Positions 1 through 6,463 of a DNA stretch of 21,510 nucleotides are shown here, one piece after another. The stretch comes from Puniceicoccales bacterium (GTDB lineage Bacteria > Verrucomicrobiota > Verrucomicrobiia > Opitutales > JAIRLM01). Where the stretch lies: NCBI GenBank assembly GCA_031254835.1, contig JAIRTQ010000088.1, positions 1 to 21,510 of the forward strand, in the 5' to 3' direction. The notes under the pieces are model-generated. The model did no database searches, had not been told where the DNA came from, and was given only the letters and a program-made list of their open reading frames with translations. Positions within the stretch are counted from its first letter, which is position 1. Each line of letters starts with the position of its first letter. The translations under genes were made by a program, and so were the position numbers.

Positions 1-517
1 AAAGCGTTGCCGAAAGAAAAAACCAACCGCGACCGGCAACAACAATCTCGCCGTATTGGCTAGAATCAAACCCCGGGAAAAGTTTGCCGGGATAGTTTGC
101 TAGCGCGGCGACGAGCAAAAAACCCTGCACAAAGCAAATAAAAAGCGTTAAATATCTAGTATATTGGGAGATGCGCTGTCTTCCGCCATCACCCTCCTGT
201 TGCAGGCGGGCCAGGAAAGGAACCGCCGCACCGAGCAATTGCATGACGATGGAGGCACTGATGTAGGGCATAATGCCAAGACCAAAAACGGCACCCTTGA
301 GAAATGCTCCGCCGGTAAACATATTATAAAGGCCTACGAGACCGACACCACGCGAGGGAGAGGACTGATCCGTGAAAAAATTTCTAAGCGGCAACGGATC
401 TAATCCAGGAAGAGGAATGACTGCTCCAATGCGAGCAACAAGAATAATAAAGAGCGTAAAGAAGAAACGGCGACGTAAATCTGGAACGCCAAAGATTCTG
501 GCGAAAGCCCTAATCAC
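1..517 (-). CDS. secY: SecY preprotein translocase subunit, N-terminal part (cut by window edge)
   Basis: SecY is the pore-forming subunit of the SecYEG channel, which exports unfolded preproteins and inserts membrane proteins at the inner membrane. I translated this frame by hand. It opens with GTG and reads VIRAFARIFGVPDLRRRFFF, then 172 codons without a stop to the window edge; full SecY has about 430-500 residues and ten membrane helices. Hydrophobic segments lie near residues 18-37, 76-103 and 122-141, with a fourth beginning near 160. The stretch GLYNMFTGG followed by GIMPYISASIVMQLL is the hallmark SecY TM2 region, and QQEGDGGRQRISQYTRY precedes TM3. The GTG overlaps the rplO stop as GTGA, so translation is probably coupled to L15. 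This is the usual spc-operon position of secY. The family call is secure; the GTG start is chosen by the overlap and the lack of any better start. Confidence 0.95.
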   Translation of the reverse strand, partial: MIRAFARIFGVPDLRRRFFFTLFIILVARIGAVIPLPGLDPLPLRNFFTDQSSPSRGVGLVGLYNMFTGGAFLKGAVFGLGIMPYISASIVMQLLGAAVPFLARLQQEGDGGRQRISQYTRYLTLFICFVQGFLLVAALANYPGKLFPGFDSSQYGEIVVAGRGWFFLSATL

Positions 518-987
518 GGCATTGACTCCACTTTTTTGTTAGTTTTTCGTTCTACACAAATAGCCTCACCTCCAGAATTTTGAATGGAATTCCGTGCTCC
601 GACTGAAAAATCATTTGCTCGCACGGAAATCGCACTCGGCAACTGCATAGCGCCGATAACTTTATAGGCACGGGATGCAGGGGAAAGAAGACCCCTTGCC
701 TTCAAAAACTCAATATCTACTTCTACAACACCTTCGTCTATAACAGCAACCAACCTCCGAAGCGAAACCTGAGTAAGGCGCAGCCACGGACGCAGTCGCG
801 AAAAGCCGCGCATGGGAAGCTTGCGATACCAAGGAATCCCCGACGTCACCGGAGAAGCGTGGTAACCGGACCGGGCCTTGGCCCCCTTATTTCCCCTTCC
901 TGCCGTTTTCCCGCGACCGGAACTCTCTCCACGGCCACGGCGGCGATGTCGTCGGTCCGCCGAAGCGGGAATTTCATGCATCTTCAT
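514..987 (-). CDS. rplO: 50S ribosomal protein L15 (uL15)
   Basis: L15 is a late-assembling 23S rRNA-binding protein of the large subunit. The N-terminus MKMHEIPASADRRHRRRGRG followed by ESSGRGKTAGRGNKGAKARSG (residues 21-41) is the conserved glycine- and arginine-rich rRNA-threading tail, and YRKLPMRGF (54-62) matches the family YRRLPKRGF. The length of 157 residues is normal. The usual GFEGGQMPL between these motifs is replaced by SPVTSGIPW, with two or three residues lost. The start is the ATG that overlaps the rpsE stop as ATGA; it has a full AAGGAGGT Shine-Dalgarno at 997-1004, nine bases upstream. A second in-frame ATG two codons later is less well spaced. No rpmD (L30) lies between rpsE and this gene. 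The 3' end overlaps secY by four bases. Confidence 0.96.
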   Translation of the reverse strand: MKMHEIPASADRRHRRRGRGESSGRGKTAGRGNKGAKARSGYHASPVTSGIPWYRKLPMRGFSRLRPWLRLTQVSLRRLVAVIDEGVVEVDIEFLKARGLLSPASRAYKVIGAMQLPSAISVRANDFSVGARNSIQNSGGEAICVERKTNKKVESMP

Positions 988-1571
988 TGCGGAACGACCT
1001 CCTTCGGGTGCTCTTCCACTGACTCAGACCCACGACCAACCACACATTTTCGCAGAGCACGAACTTCCTCCGGCAAACGCAAACGACTAAGAGCATCAAT
1101 CGTCGCACGCACGGTAGCATGTGGATTGCTAGAGCGCATGGATTTGGAAAGAACGTTACGCACACCGACCACCTCCAGGACAGCACGAACGCCACCACCA
1201 GCCACGACACCGGTACCGTCGGTTGCCGGCCGCAACAATACACATCCGCCATCCGCACGACCGACAATGCCGTGTGGTACAGTGCCATTGCGTAAAGCAA
1301 AAGAATGCAAATTCTTCCGCGCATGTTCCGTCGCCTTTCGAACGGCCTCGGGCACCTCATGCGCCCTGCCAGTTCCCATGCCAAGACGTCCGTTTTGATT
1401 CCCCACCACGACGAGCGCGGAAAAACTGAAACGACGGCCACCTTTCATAACTTTGGAACATCGACCAATATGCACCACTTTTTCCTTAAGTTCGGGCACA
1501 TCGTTTTCCGCCGTCCTAGAATTTATCGTTTTTCTTTCCCTCTGAAAATGCCGTCTTGCCTTCGTATCCAT
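984..1571 (-). CDS. rpsE: 30S ribosomal protein S5 (uS5)
   Basis: S5 sits at the mRNA entry side of the small subunit and affects decoding accuracy and helicase activity. The S5 N-terminal double-stranded RNA-binding fold is seen around residues 28-95: KVVHIGRCSKVMKGGRRFSF, then ALVVVGNQNGRLGMGTGRA and EVPEAVRKATEHARKNL. The C-terminal domain follows, with GVVAGGGVRAVLEVVGVRNVLSK and SSNPHATVRATIDAL. The length of 195 residues is a little above the 166 of E. coli because of longer tails. The ATG start lies three bases after the rplR stop, with GGAG in TTGGAGTTTTAG as a somewhat distant Shine-Dalgarno. The stop overlaps the rplO start. The family GYGKAKA motif reads GMGTGRA here. Confidence 0.97.
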   Translation of the reverse strand: MDTKARRHFQRERKTINSRTAENDVPELKEKVVHIGRCSKVMKGGRRFSFSALVVVGNQNGRLGMGTGRAHEVPEAVRKATEHARKNLHSFALRNGTVPHGIVGRADGGCVLLRPATDGTGVVAGGGVRAVLEVVGVRNVLSKSMRSSNPHATVRATIDALSRLRLPEEVRALRKCVVGRGSESVEEHPKEVVPQ

Positions 1572-1574
1572 CTA

Positions 1575-1943
1575 CTAAAACTCCAACCCACAACCTCTGG
1601 CCGCATCCGCAAATGCCTTCACGCAACCATGATATTTGCGAGCCCCCCTGTCAAAAACCACCTGCTTTATTCCAATCGCCCGTGCCCGCTCGGCCAGCAT
1701 TCCACCCAAAATCTTGGCTCCATCAACATTCGCCAACGATCCTTTTTCTTCTTTTCGCACGGCCCCTACGAGAGAAGAGAGCGCCACAAGCGTGACCGCT
1801 CGGCAATCGTCTACGCATTGCGCATAGACGTGTTTATTAGAAAAACGTACACACAGACGGGGCCGGGCAGCCGTCCCCAAAACGCGCGCGCGCGCACGCC
1901 AACGCCGTTTGCGCGCCAAAATATTCTTACGGATGGGATCCAT
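1575..1943 (-). CDS. rplR: 50S ribosomal protein L18 (uL18)
   Basis: L18 binds 5S rRNA with L5 and L25 and helps dock the 5S particle onto the central protuberance. The protein has the basic N-terminal tail (KNILARKRRWRARARVLGTA), then ARPRLCVRFSNKHVYAQCVDD, and ends in the family C-terminal core: GGMLAERARAIGIKQVVFDRG, then KYHGCVKAFADAARGCGLEF. From the ATG used here it has 122 residues, typical of L18. An in-frame GTG at 1958 would add five residues (VEFTA) but has no recognisable Shine-Dalgarno, so I prefer the ATG. GTGGA, about ten bases upstream of that ATG, may serve weakly. The gene sits between rplF and rpsE, its usual spc-operon position. Confidence 0.95.
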   Translation of the reverse strand: MDPIRKNILARKRRWRARARVLGTAARPRLCVRFSNKHVYAQCVDDCRAVTLVALSSLVGAVRKEEKGSLANVDGAKILGGMLAERARAIGIKQVVFDRGARKYHGCVKAFADAARGCGLEF

Positions 1944-1967
1944 GGCAGTAAATTCCACTACGTAGGC

Positions 1968-2507
1968 CTAGGCGGACTTTTTTCCCTCTTTGCGGCGTAC
2001 GAACTTTCCTACAATCCGAACACCTTTTCCTTTATAGGGCTCCACCGGATAAAACGAAAAAATATCGGCCGCGACTTGTCCAACTTTTAACCGATCCATA
2101 CCATCCACGGTGAGCCGCACACCATCGGAAATAGTCACCTTAACCCCCTGAGGTAAAGAGTAAAAAATAGGATGAGAAGTTCCCAAAGACAACTCGAGCA
2201 CGCTGGCACTTTTTTGTACCGCCTTAAATCCGACGCCCGTAATTTCTAATTGCTTAGAAAAACCTCGCACGACCCCGACAATCATATTGGTCACGATGGC
2301 ACGGGCGGTGCCAACCATCGCCCTCGCCCTTCGCGAATTCCCACTCGTGCGCAGCCGAAGGCAACCCTCTGACCAAAAGAAAAGGACAGTCTCATCAAAC
2401 GTGAAAAACAGCTCTCCGCCTGGTCCGCGAACAATAATAGTTGCTCCATTCACGTCCACTGTGACTCCTGCCGGTATCTCAATTGGTCTCTTTTCCGCCC
2501 TATTCAT
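1968..2507 (-). CDS. rplF: 50S ribosomal protein L6 (uL6)
   Basis: L6 binds 23S rRNA near the factor-binding site and the stalk base. It has two repeated L6 domains. The first begins RPIEIPAGVTVDVNGATIIV and contains GTARAIVTNMIVGVVRGFSK. The second ends with the strongly conserved motif VGQVAADIFSFYPVEPYKGKG near residues 140-165. The length of 179 residues matches the family. The start is ATG, with only a weak Shine-Dalgarno (GTAGTAAAGTAG). A 10-base sequence around the start is duplicated 19 bases upstream and creates a short overlapping reading frame, described separately. The gene follows rpsH after 42 bases and precedes rplR. Confidence 0.97.
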   Translation of the reverse strand: MNRAEKRPIEIPAGVTVDVNGATIIVRGPGGELFFTFDETVLFFWSEGCLRLRTSGNSRRARAMVGTARAIVTNMIVGVVRGFSKQLEITGVGFKAVQKSASVLELSLGTSHPIFYSLPQGVKVTISDGVRLTVDGMDRLKVGQVAADIFSFYPVEPYKGKGVRIVGKFVRRKEGKKSA

Positions 2508-2508
2508 C

Positions 2509-2537
2509 TACTTTACTACCAAACATTTACTTTACTA
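2509..2537 (-). repeat. Direct repeat TAGTAAAGTA in the rplF leader
   Basis: On the transcribed strand the 10-base unit TAGTAAAGTA occurs twice, at 2528-2537 and 2509-2518, 19 bases apart start to start. Each copy is followed at once by an ATG: AATG at 2526 and GATG at 2507. The second ATG starts L6. The first is out of frame with L6 and opens an eight-codon reading frame (MFGSKVDE) whose stop falls just inside rplF. It looks like a local duplication of a translation-start region. Whether it has any function is unknown. Confidence 0.6.
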
Positions 2538-2549
2538 TCGAAACAAGCT

Positions 2550-2939
2550 TCACCACACTTCGCACAAAATTTCGCCTCCGAGATTTTTCCTGCGCGCCTC
2601 CGAATCACGCATGAGCCCTGCAGAGGTTGAAATAATTGCAATCCCAAGACCATTCAAAACGCGAGATAAACATCTCGCCTGGCAATACATGCGTCTGCCA
2701 GGACGACTGCAGCGGCGAATGGATTGAATTAAAGATTTCCCGTTCACGTAGCGCGGCGTCACACGCAACACCCTGCGCCCGAGAGAGCAAACCGTTTCTT
2801 CATAGGCGTCCACATAGCCGGCATTTTTTAAAATTCGCGAAATTTCTCTACGAAGATGAGAAGACGGCACAACGACAGATGGCAAATGTGCTGCAATTGC
2901 ATTACGCAAAACTGTCAAAAAATCCCCAACCGTATCCAT
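2550..2939 (-). CDS. rpsH: 30S ribosomal protein S8 (uS8)
   Basis: S8 is a primary binder of 16S rRNA helix 21 and, in E. coli, the translational repressor of the spc operon. The N-terminus (MDTVGDFLTVLRNA) matches the family DPIADMLTRIRNA. The middle LKNAGYVDAYEE and the diagnostic C-terminus VLNGLGIAIISTSAGLMRDS followed by EARRKNLGGEILCEVW are intact. The length of 129 residues is standard. The ATG start has GGGAAGG about six bases upstream, and 21 bases separate it from the rpsN stop. The central segment (residues 50-90) is more basic and less family-like than usual, but the fold-defining ends leave no doubt about identity. Confidence 0.97.
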   Translation of the reverse strand: MDTVGDFLTVLRNAIAAHLPSVVVPSSHLRREISRILKNAGYVDAYEETVCSLGRRVLRVTPRYVNGKSLIQSIRRCSRPGRRMYCQARCLSRVLNGLGIAIISTSAGLMRDSEARRKNLGGEILCEVW

Positions 2940-2960
2940 AAAACCTTCCCGAACGACGCT

Positions 2961-3266
2961 CTACCAAGAACTTTTCACCACTCCCGGCACGGATCCGGAA
3001 GCGACTAGTTCGCGTAATACCAATCTAGAAACGCCAAAGCGACGATAAAATGCACGCGAACGGCCCGTAACAGAACAGCGGTTACGCACGCGTACGGCAG
3101 AAGAATTTCGTGGTAATTTCGCAAGTCGCCGTTGCGCCGCAAAAAATTCCCCATCCTCCGTCTTAGGGCTCGACAAGATAGCAAGCAACATCGACCTTTT
3201 AGCGATAAAGCGCTGCACAAGACGTATTCGTTTCAAATTCCGCGCAATTGAAGATTTTTTTGCCAT
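2961..3266 (-). CDS. rpsN: 30S ribosomal protein S14, long zinc-free type (uS14)
   Basis: S14 lies in the 3' head domain of the small subunit. The protein is the long form of about 101 residues and lacks the CXXC pairs of the short zinc-binding form. It starts MAKKSSIARNLKRIRLVQRF and ends RNRCSVTGRSRAFYRRFGVS followed by RLVLRELVASGSVPGVVKSSW; the family reads [21 protein letters not shown] and IPGLKKASW. The chosen ATG has GAGGTG at 3270-3275 just upstream. An upstream in-frame start (MRLSEVL) would overlap rplE and is not supported. The gap to the rplE stop is ten bases, so the Shine-Dalgarno overlaps the end of that gap and coupling is likely. Confidence 0.96.
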   Translation of the reverse strand: MAKKSSIARNLKRIRLVQRFIAKRSMLLAILSSPKTEDGEFFAAQRRLAKLPRNSSAVRVRNRCSVTGRSRAFYRRFGVSRLVLRELVASGSVPGVVKSSW

Positions 3267-3269
3267 AAG

Positions 3270-3275
3270 CACCTC
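3270..3275 (-). promoter_or_regulatory. Shine-Dalgarno site fixing the rpsN start
   Basis: GAGGTG on the transcribed strand lies immediately downstream of the rplE stop codon. Its GAGG core is five bases from the ATG at 3266. This supports the shorter 101-residue S14 over a seven-residue N-terminal extension that would begin inside rplE. Confidence 0.75.
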
Positions 3276-3276
3276 A

Positions 3277-3834
3277 CTAAGCCGCAACGCCTCTCTTTTT
3301 AGTGAACGGCATGCCTAAAAATTCCAGAAGATCGAACGCTTCTCGATCTGTTTTCGCCGTCGTCCGGAAGGTAACATCCATCCCGACAACCTTTTTCTCT
3401 CGATCTACATTAATCTCAGGGAAAATACTGTAGTCGCGCACGCCAACCGTAAAATTTCCGTTACCATCGAAGTGCGGACTGATTCCGTGGAAATCACGGA
3501 TCGCCGGAAGGGCAATTTTAATGAATTTTAGCACAAAAAAGTACATCATATGCCCCCGCAAGGTGACCTTTATTCCGTTTGGCATGCCCGCACGAAGCTT
3601 AAAATTGGATATACTCTTACGGGCGCGTATAATAACCGGCTTCTGACAGGAAATTAAGGCGATATCGCGTGCAATTTCTTCTATCGTGGATTTATCCGCA
3701 TCTGCACCAATAGCGGAGTTTATGACAACCTTCTGCAACGCTGGCACTTCATGAGCATTAGCATAGCAATGCGTAACACAAAGCTTTTTGCGAACATCCT
3801 CCCGGTAATGACGCTGCAATTCAGGTTCATCCAT
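3277..3834 (-). CDS. rplE: 50S ribosomal protein L5 (uL5)
   Basis: L5 binds 5S rRNA, contacts P-site tRNA and forms the intersubunit bridge B1b with S13. The sequence shows VPALQKVVINSAIGADADKS (family VPKIEKVVINMGVGEA), then QKPVIIRARKSISNFKLRAG and GIKVTLRG (family KVTLRGERMYEFLDRL). It also has FHGISPHFDGNGNFTVGVRD and a C-terminal DVTFRTTAKTDREAFDLLEF. From the ATG it has 185 residues, normal for L5. A TTG two codons upstream, at 3840, is only three bases from the AAGGA Shine-Dalgarno, while the ATG is nine bases away, so I use the ATG. The gap to rplX, about 59 bases, is the longest in the spc half and corresponds to where E. coli has its S8 repressor site. Confidence 0.96.
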   Translation of the reverse strand: MDEPELQRHYREDVRKKLCVTHCYANAHEVPALQKVVINSAIGADADKSTIEEIARDIALISCQKPVIIRARKSISNFKLRAGMPNGIKVTLRGHMMYFFVLKFIKIALPAIRDFHGISPHFDGNGNFTVGVRDYSIFPEINVDREKKVVGMDVTFRTTAKTDREAFDLLEFLGMPFTKKRGVAA

Positions 3835-3843
3835 TTTCAATCA

Positions 3844-3848
3844 TCCTT
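3844..3848 (-). promoter_or_regulatory. Shine-Dalgarno site fixing the rplE start
   Basis: AAGGA on the transcribed strand is nine bases from the ATG at 3834 but only three from an in-frame TTG at 3840. Its spacing favours the ATG as the L5 start. Confidence 0.65.
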
Positions 3849-3893
3849 AGACTACCAACTCGATCGCCGACTGAAAGAGGTATCCCATCACCG

Positions 3894-4142
3894 TCAACAG
3901 ATTTCTATCTTTTTTTTGGAAGAAATTTTTCGCAAATTGGATTGATGGATTGGCGCTTCTATCTCTAAAATTCCCCCTTCCGGATGTTTGGCAGACTTTT
4001 TCACATAAACCTTTCTTGGACGCACACCGGAAACGCGGAAACGACTCCCGCCGTCAAGAACGCAGCAAATTTTTCCCTGCATTCCACGTCCATTTCCTGC
4101 AATAACCTCCACCTCATCGCCAATGCGCAGAAACGCTTTCAT
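3894..4142 (-). CDS. rplX: 50S ribosomal protein L24 (uL24)
   Basis: L24 is an assembly-initiating 23S rRNA-binding protein near the exit tunnel. The KOW motif occupies residues 6-33 (LRIGDEVEVIAGNGRGMQGK, then ICCVLDGGSRFRVSGV), and VKKSAKHPEGGILEIEAPIH followed by QSNL corresponds to the family HQKPNPGGIVEKEAPIHVSNV. At 82 residues it is shorter than the 104 of E. coli but within the range of compact bacterial L24. The ATG abuts the rplN stop codon (TAAATG). A perfect AGGAGG at 4151-4156, inside the last codons of rplN, sits eight bases upstream, so the two genes are clearly coupled. Confidence 0.95.
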   Translation of the reverse strand: MKAFLRIGDEVEVIAGNGRGMQGKICCVLDGGSRFRVSGVRPRKVYVKKSAKHPEGGILEIEAPIHQSNLRKISSKKKIEIC

Positions 4143-4505
4143 TTACAAAACCTCCTGAGCGAGGGATGCAATTTTCGGAAATCCTCGGCGAACTTCCTTC
4201 GCTATCGCCCCAAAAACACGAGTTCCACGCGGCCCTCCTTTGTCATCGATCAACACACAGGCATTCCCATCGAAACGCAAGCTGTCTCCTCCCGGCCGAT
4301 GAATCCAGTGGCGCGTTCGCACCACAACTGCCTTCGCGACGGTTCCCTTTTTAACGTTAGCTTCCGGCGTGCTGGACTTTACCGTCACAACTATCGTGTC
4401 ACCGACAGTCGCCGTGCGCTTATTCTGCCCTAGGCGTCGTATCATAAGCACAGAGCGAGCCCCCGTGTTATCGGCAACATCTATCACACTCTCCTGTTGA
4501 ATCAT
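4143..4505 (-). CDS. rplN: 50S ribosomal protein L14 (uL14)
   Basis: L14 forms part of the intersubunit bridges and the binding site for the silencing factor RsfS. It starts MIQQESVIDVADNTGARSVL, the near-invariant family opening (family MIQ.ES.L.VADNSGAR). It continues with VGDTIVVTVKSSTPEANVKKG, then VVVRTRHWIHRPGGDSLRFD, and ends GPRGTRVFGAIAKEVRRGFP followed by KIASLAQEVL. The length of 120 residues is typical. The ATG has a strong AGGAGG at 4515-4520, nine bases upstream, in the short gap after rpsQ. The following rplX starts at the base next to this stop codon. Confidence 0.98.
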   Translation of the reverse strand: MIQQESVIDVADNTGARSVLMIRRLGQNKRTATVGDTIVVTVKSSTPEANVKKGTVAKAVVVRTRHWIHRPGGDSLRFDGNACVLIDDKGGPRGTRVFGAIAKEVRRGFPKIASLAQEVL

Positions 4506-4524
4506 GGCGACAAACCTCCTGCTA

Positions 4525-4785
4525 TCACTTTCCCTTTAAATGAGATACAACTCGCCAGCGCTTAAGTCGACTCATCGGCCTCATTTCCACAATCTTTACG
4601 CGATCGCCAACCAAGCAACTATTATTTTCGTCGTGAGCATAGACTACCGTTTTCCGCTTCACCTCCTTTAAATAGGTGGGATGCAACCCTTTATAGAAAA
4701 AGGAAACCTTTACACTCCTGCTTCCAGACCGGCTGGTTACTTCGCCGACCAAAGATCTTCTAAATTTTCGCTCGCCGACACTCAC
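4525..4785 (-). CDS. rpsQ: 30S ribosomal protein S17 (uS17)
   Basis: S17 is a primary 16S rRNA-binding protein with an OB fold. Family features include FRRSLVGEVTSRSGSRSVKV (family RKTLVGVVVSDKMDKTIVV, with the usual DKMDKT altered to SGSRS), then YAHDENNSCLVGDRVKIVEM and RPMSRLKRWRVV at the C-terminus. The length of 86 residues is normal. The start is GTG, overlapping the rpmC stop as GTGA. It has a perfect AGGAGG at 4793-4798, seven bases upstream, within rpmC, so initiation is probably coupled to L29 termination. Confidence 0.96.
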   Translation of the reverse strand: MSVGERKFRRSLVGEVTSRSGSRSVKVSFFYKGLHPTYLKEVKRKTVVYAHDENNSCLVGDRVKIVEMRPMSRLKRWRVVSHLKGK

Positions 4786-4991
4786 AGCTGCACCTCCTGT
4801 TTTTCCCGCATTCTTTCCCGTCGGATAGTTTCAATACGGGCAATATTCCGCCTAAGCAGAGGAAATTGATGATGTTTTTCTATCGATCCGACGCGACGAC
4901 GCAAATGTAGACGCAACAGCTCTTCCCGCTTCGCATGTAACAGCCTCGTCAAATCTTCATCGGAGAGCGATTTAAACTCTTTTATCTTCAT
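4782..4991 (-). CDS. rpmC: 50S ribosomal protein L29 (uL29)
   Basis: L29 is a small helical-hairpin protein near the peptide exit tunnel and contributes to the docking site for trigger factor and SRP. The sequence MKIKEFKSLSDEDLTRLLHA is followed by KREELLRLHLRRRVGSIEKH, corresponding to family KELRELSDEELLEKLEELKKELFNLRFQ. It ends LLRRNIARIETIRRERMRE, which matches the family RRDIARIKTVLRER. The length of 69 residues is standard. The ATG has GGGAG about nine bases upstream, at the end of rplP, and the stop overlaps the rpsQ GTG start. Confidence 0.95.
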   Translation of the reverse strand: MKIKEFKSLSDEDLTRLLHAKREELLRLHLRRRVGSIEKHHQFPLLRRNIARIETIRRERMREKQEVQL

Positions 4992-4997
4992 GCAAAA

Positions 4998-5420
4998 CTA
5001 CTCCCGTCCTTCGCGCGATAAAAAACGACACTCGAAAGGCACTTTGTCGTCAGCAAGACGCATAGCCTCGCGAGCCAAGGTCAAAGAAACGCCAGAAATT
5101 TCAAATAGCACGTTGCCAGGTCGCACCACAACGGCCCAAAATTCCACGGCCCCCTTTCCTTTGCCCATACGCGTTTCCGCCGGTTTGCGCGTAACCGGTT
5201 TTTGCGGAAACACTCGCATCCAGACCTTCCCCTTGCGTTTTAGGTGCCGATTAATAGCCACACGGGCCGCCTCGAGCTGAGCCGCACTCAAAAGACCCCG
5301 CTGCAAAGCCTGAATACCAAAATCCCCGCAAGAAAGCATGCAGCAACTCATTGCTCGATGCCGATTGCGCCCCTTATGGACTTTTCGAAATTTCGTTTTT
5401 GCTGGCAATAAATTCGCCAT
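4998..5420 (-). CDS. rplP: 50S ribosomal protein L16 (uL16)
   Basis: L16 lines the A-site side of the peptidyl transferase region and is needed for late large-subunit assembly. The N-terminus MANLLPAKTKFRKVHKGR matches the family (M.LPKR.K.RK.HKGR). The core has AQLEAARVAINRHLKRKGKV, then WMRVFPQKPVTRKPAETRMG and KGKGAVEFWAVVVRPGNVLF, all strongly conserved. The arginine in AETRMGKGKG corresponds to the residue hydroxylated in E. coli L16; whether it is modified here cannot be seen. The length of 140 residues is usual. The ATG has AAGGTGAG directly upstream in the 20-base gap after rpsC. The segment around residues 22-34 is rich in Cys and Met, which is unusual. Confidence 0.97.
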   Translation of the reverse strand: MANLLPAKTKFRKVHKGRNRHRAMSCCMLSCGDFGIQALQRGLLSAAQLEAARVAINRHLKRKGKVWMRVFPQKPVTRKPAETRMGKGKGAVEFWAVVVRPGNVLFEISGVSLTLAREAMRLADDKVPFECRFLSREGRE

Positions 5421-5440
5421 TTCTCACCTTTCTGTCCGGC

Positions 5441-6103
5441 TTAGCTCGCCGCCCGATTATTGCAGTGAAGCGACTCTCGTTCCTGCGGATAAAGGCTGAG
5501 CCAACACTTCACTCCGATCGTTCCGTAAGTCGTTTCGGCCACAACCAGCGCGTAATCAATACCTTTTCGTAGTTCGTGCAACGGCATGCTGCCGTCACGA
5601 CGCGACTCTGTTCGAGCAATTTCCGCACCACCAAGACGACCGGAGCACTGAATCTTCACTCCCTGCGCCCCAGCCGCCATGGAAATCTGTACAGCTTTTT
5701 TAATTGCGCGGCGAAAAGGAATACGGCGCTCCAATTGTGAGGCAACACCCTCTGCCACCAATCTGGCAACTAACTCCGGTCTTTTTACTTCCTGCACATC
5801 GACAAGAATATCGTTCCCTATCTTCTTTTTCAATTTCGCACACAAAAGCTCCAAGTCCTGGCCTTTTCGCCCTAAAACGACGCCAGGACGAGGCGTATGA
5901 ACTTTGATGCGAATTTTCCCTCCAGCTCTTTCGATGAAAACCTTCGCTATTGAAGCAAAGCGCAGCTGTTTAAAGAGAAATTGACGTATGACAAAATCCT
6001 CATAGACCCAAACTGGGTAGGATTTCTTGTCACCATACCAGCGCGACTGCCAATTTCGCTGGACGCTCAACCGAAAGCCAATTGGATTAACCTTTTGCCC
6101 CAT
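5441..6103 (-). CDS. rpsC: 30S ribosomal protein S3 (uS3)
   Basis: S3 forms part of the mRNA entry channel and its helicase activity. It starts MGQKVNPIGFRLSVQRNWQS followed by RWYGDKKSY, the family opening. The type II KH domain covers roughly residues 40-110, with the GXXG loop as GRKG at 78-81 within RPGVVLGRKGQDLE. The C-terminal domain has VASQLERRIPFRRAIKKAVQ, then GVKIQCSGRLGGAEIARTES and DYALVVAETTYGTIGVKCWL. The length of 220 residues is normal. The start is ATG with a modest Shine-Dalgarno, AGGT about ten bases upstream. The rplV stop lies ten bases before it. Confidence 0.98.
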   Translation of the reverse strand: MGQKVNPIGFRLSVQRNWQSRWYGDKKSYPVWVYEDFVIRQFLFKQLRFASIAKVFIERAGGKIRIKVHTPRPGVVLGRKGQDLELLCAKLKKKIGNDILVDVQEVKRPELVARLVAEGVASQLERRIPFRRAIKKAVQISMAAGAQGVKIQCSGRLGGAEIARTESRRDGSMPLHELRKGIDYALVVAETTYGTIGVKCWLSLYPQERESLHCNNRAAS

Positions 6104-6113
6104 GATACTATAC

Positions 6114-6446
6114 CTATCGATTAGCGAGAATTACACGGATATGGCTAGTCCGCTTACGAATTGGGTGTGCGGAACCTTTTGCCGCCGGAATGTGTCGCTT
6201 CATGGTTACGCCTTCTTCGATAATCACATTATCAATCAATAGACATTCTTCCGCTACGTTTGCATTGTTCTCTGCATTTGCGATGGCGCCGCGCAATACT
6301 TTCCCCACCATCCGCGCCGATTTGCGAGGAATGAAGCGCAAAAGATCGCAGCCATCCTTGGCAGACCTGCCGCGAAGGATACGCGCAATCTGACGCAATT
6401 TTGGCGGCGACATGCGCACGGTGGATGCTACGGCTTGGTATTTCAT
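6114..6446 (-). CDS. rplV: 50S ribosomal protein L22 (uL22)
   Basis: L22 spans the large subunit, and its beta-hairpin lines the exit tunnel constriction, the region altered in some macrolide-resistant strains. The sequence has the family motifs VRMSPPKLRQIARILRGRSA, then KVLRGAIANAENNANV, and the tunnel hairpin IEEGVTMKRHIPAAKGSAHP followed by IRKRTSHIRVIL. The family RAMPRAKGRA reads RHIPAAKGSA here, and the hairpin itself is not deleted or duplicated. The length of 110 residues is typical. The ATG start has no clear Shine-Dalgarno (TTTTGTAAACGTC precedes it); the gap to rpsS is 17 bases. Confidence 0.96.
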   Translation of the reverse strand: MKYQAVASTVRMSPPKLRQIARILRGRSAKDGCDLLRFIPRKSARMVGKVLRGAIANAENNANVAEECLLIDNVIIEEGVTMKRHIPAAKGSAHPIRKRTSHIRVILANR

Positions 6447-6463
6447 GACGTTTACAAAACACT

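Noticed and set aside
164..403. 79-codon plus-strand open frame near the left edge
   Set aside because: The opposite strand encodes clear SecY sequence with membrane helices and family motifs through this whole interval.
1305..2090. 261-codon plus-strand open frame
   Set aside because: It runs antisense across rpsE, rplR and rplF and resembles no known protein; it is explained by the coding strand beneath it.
3855..3891. Possible internal promoter with TTGACG in the rplX-rplE gap
   Set aside because: TTGACG is present on the transcribed strand, but no TATAAT-like box lies 16-18 bases downstream, so a sigma-70 promoter is not supported.
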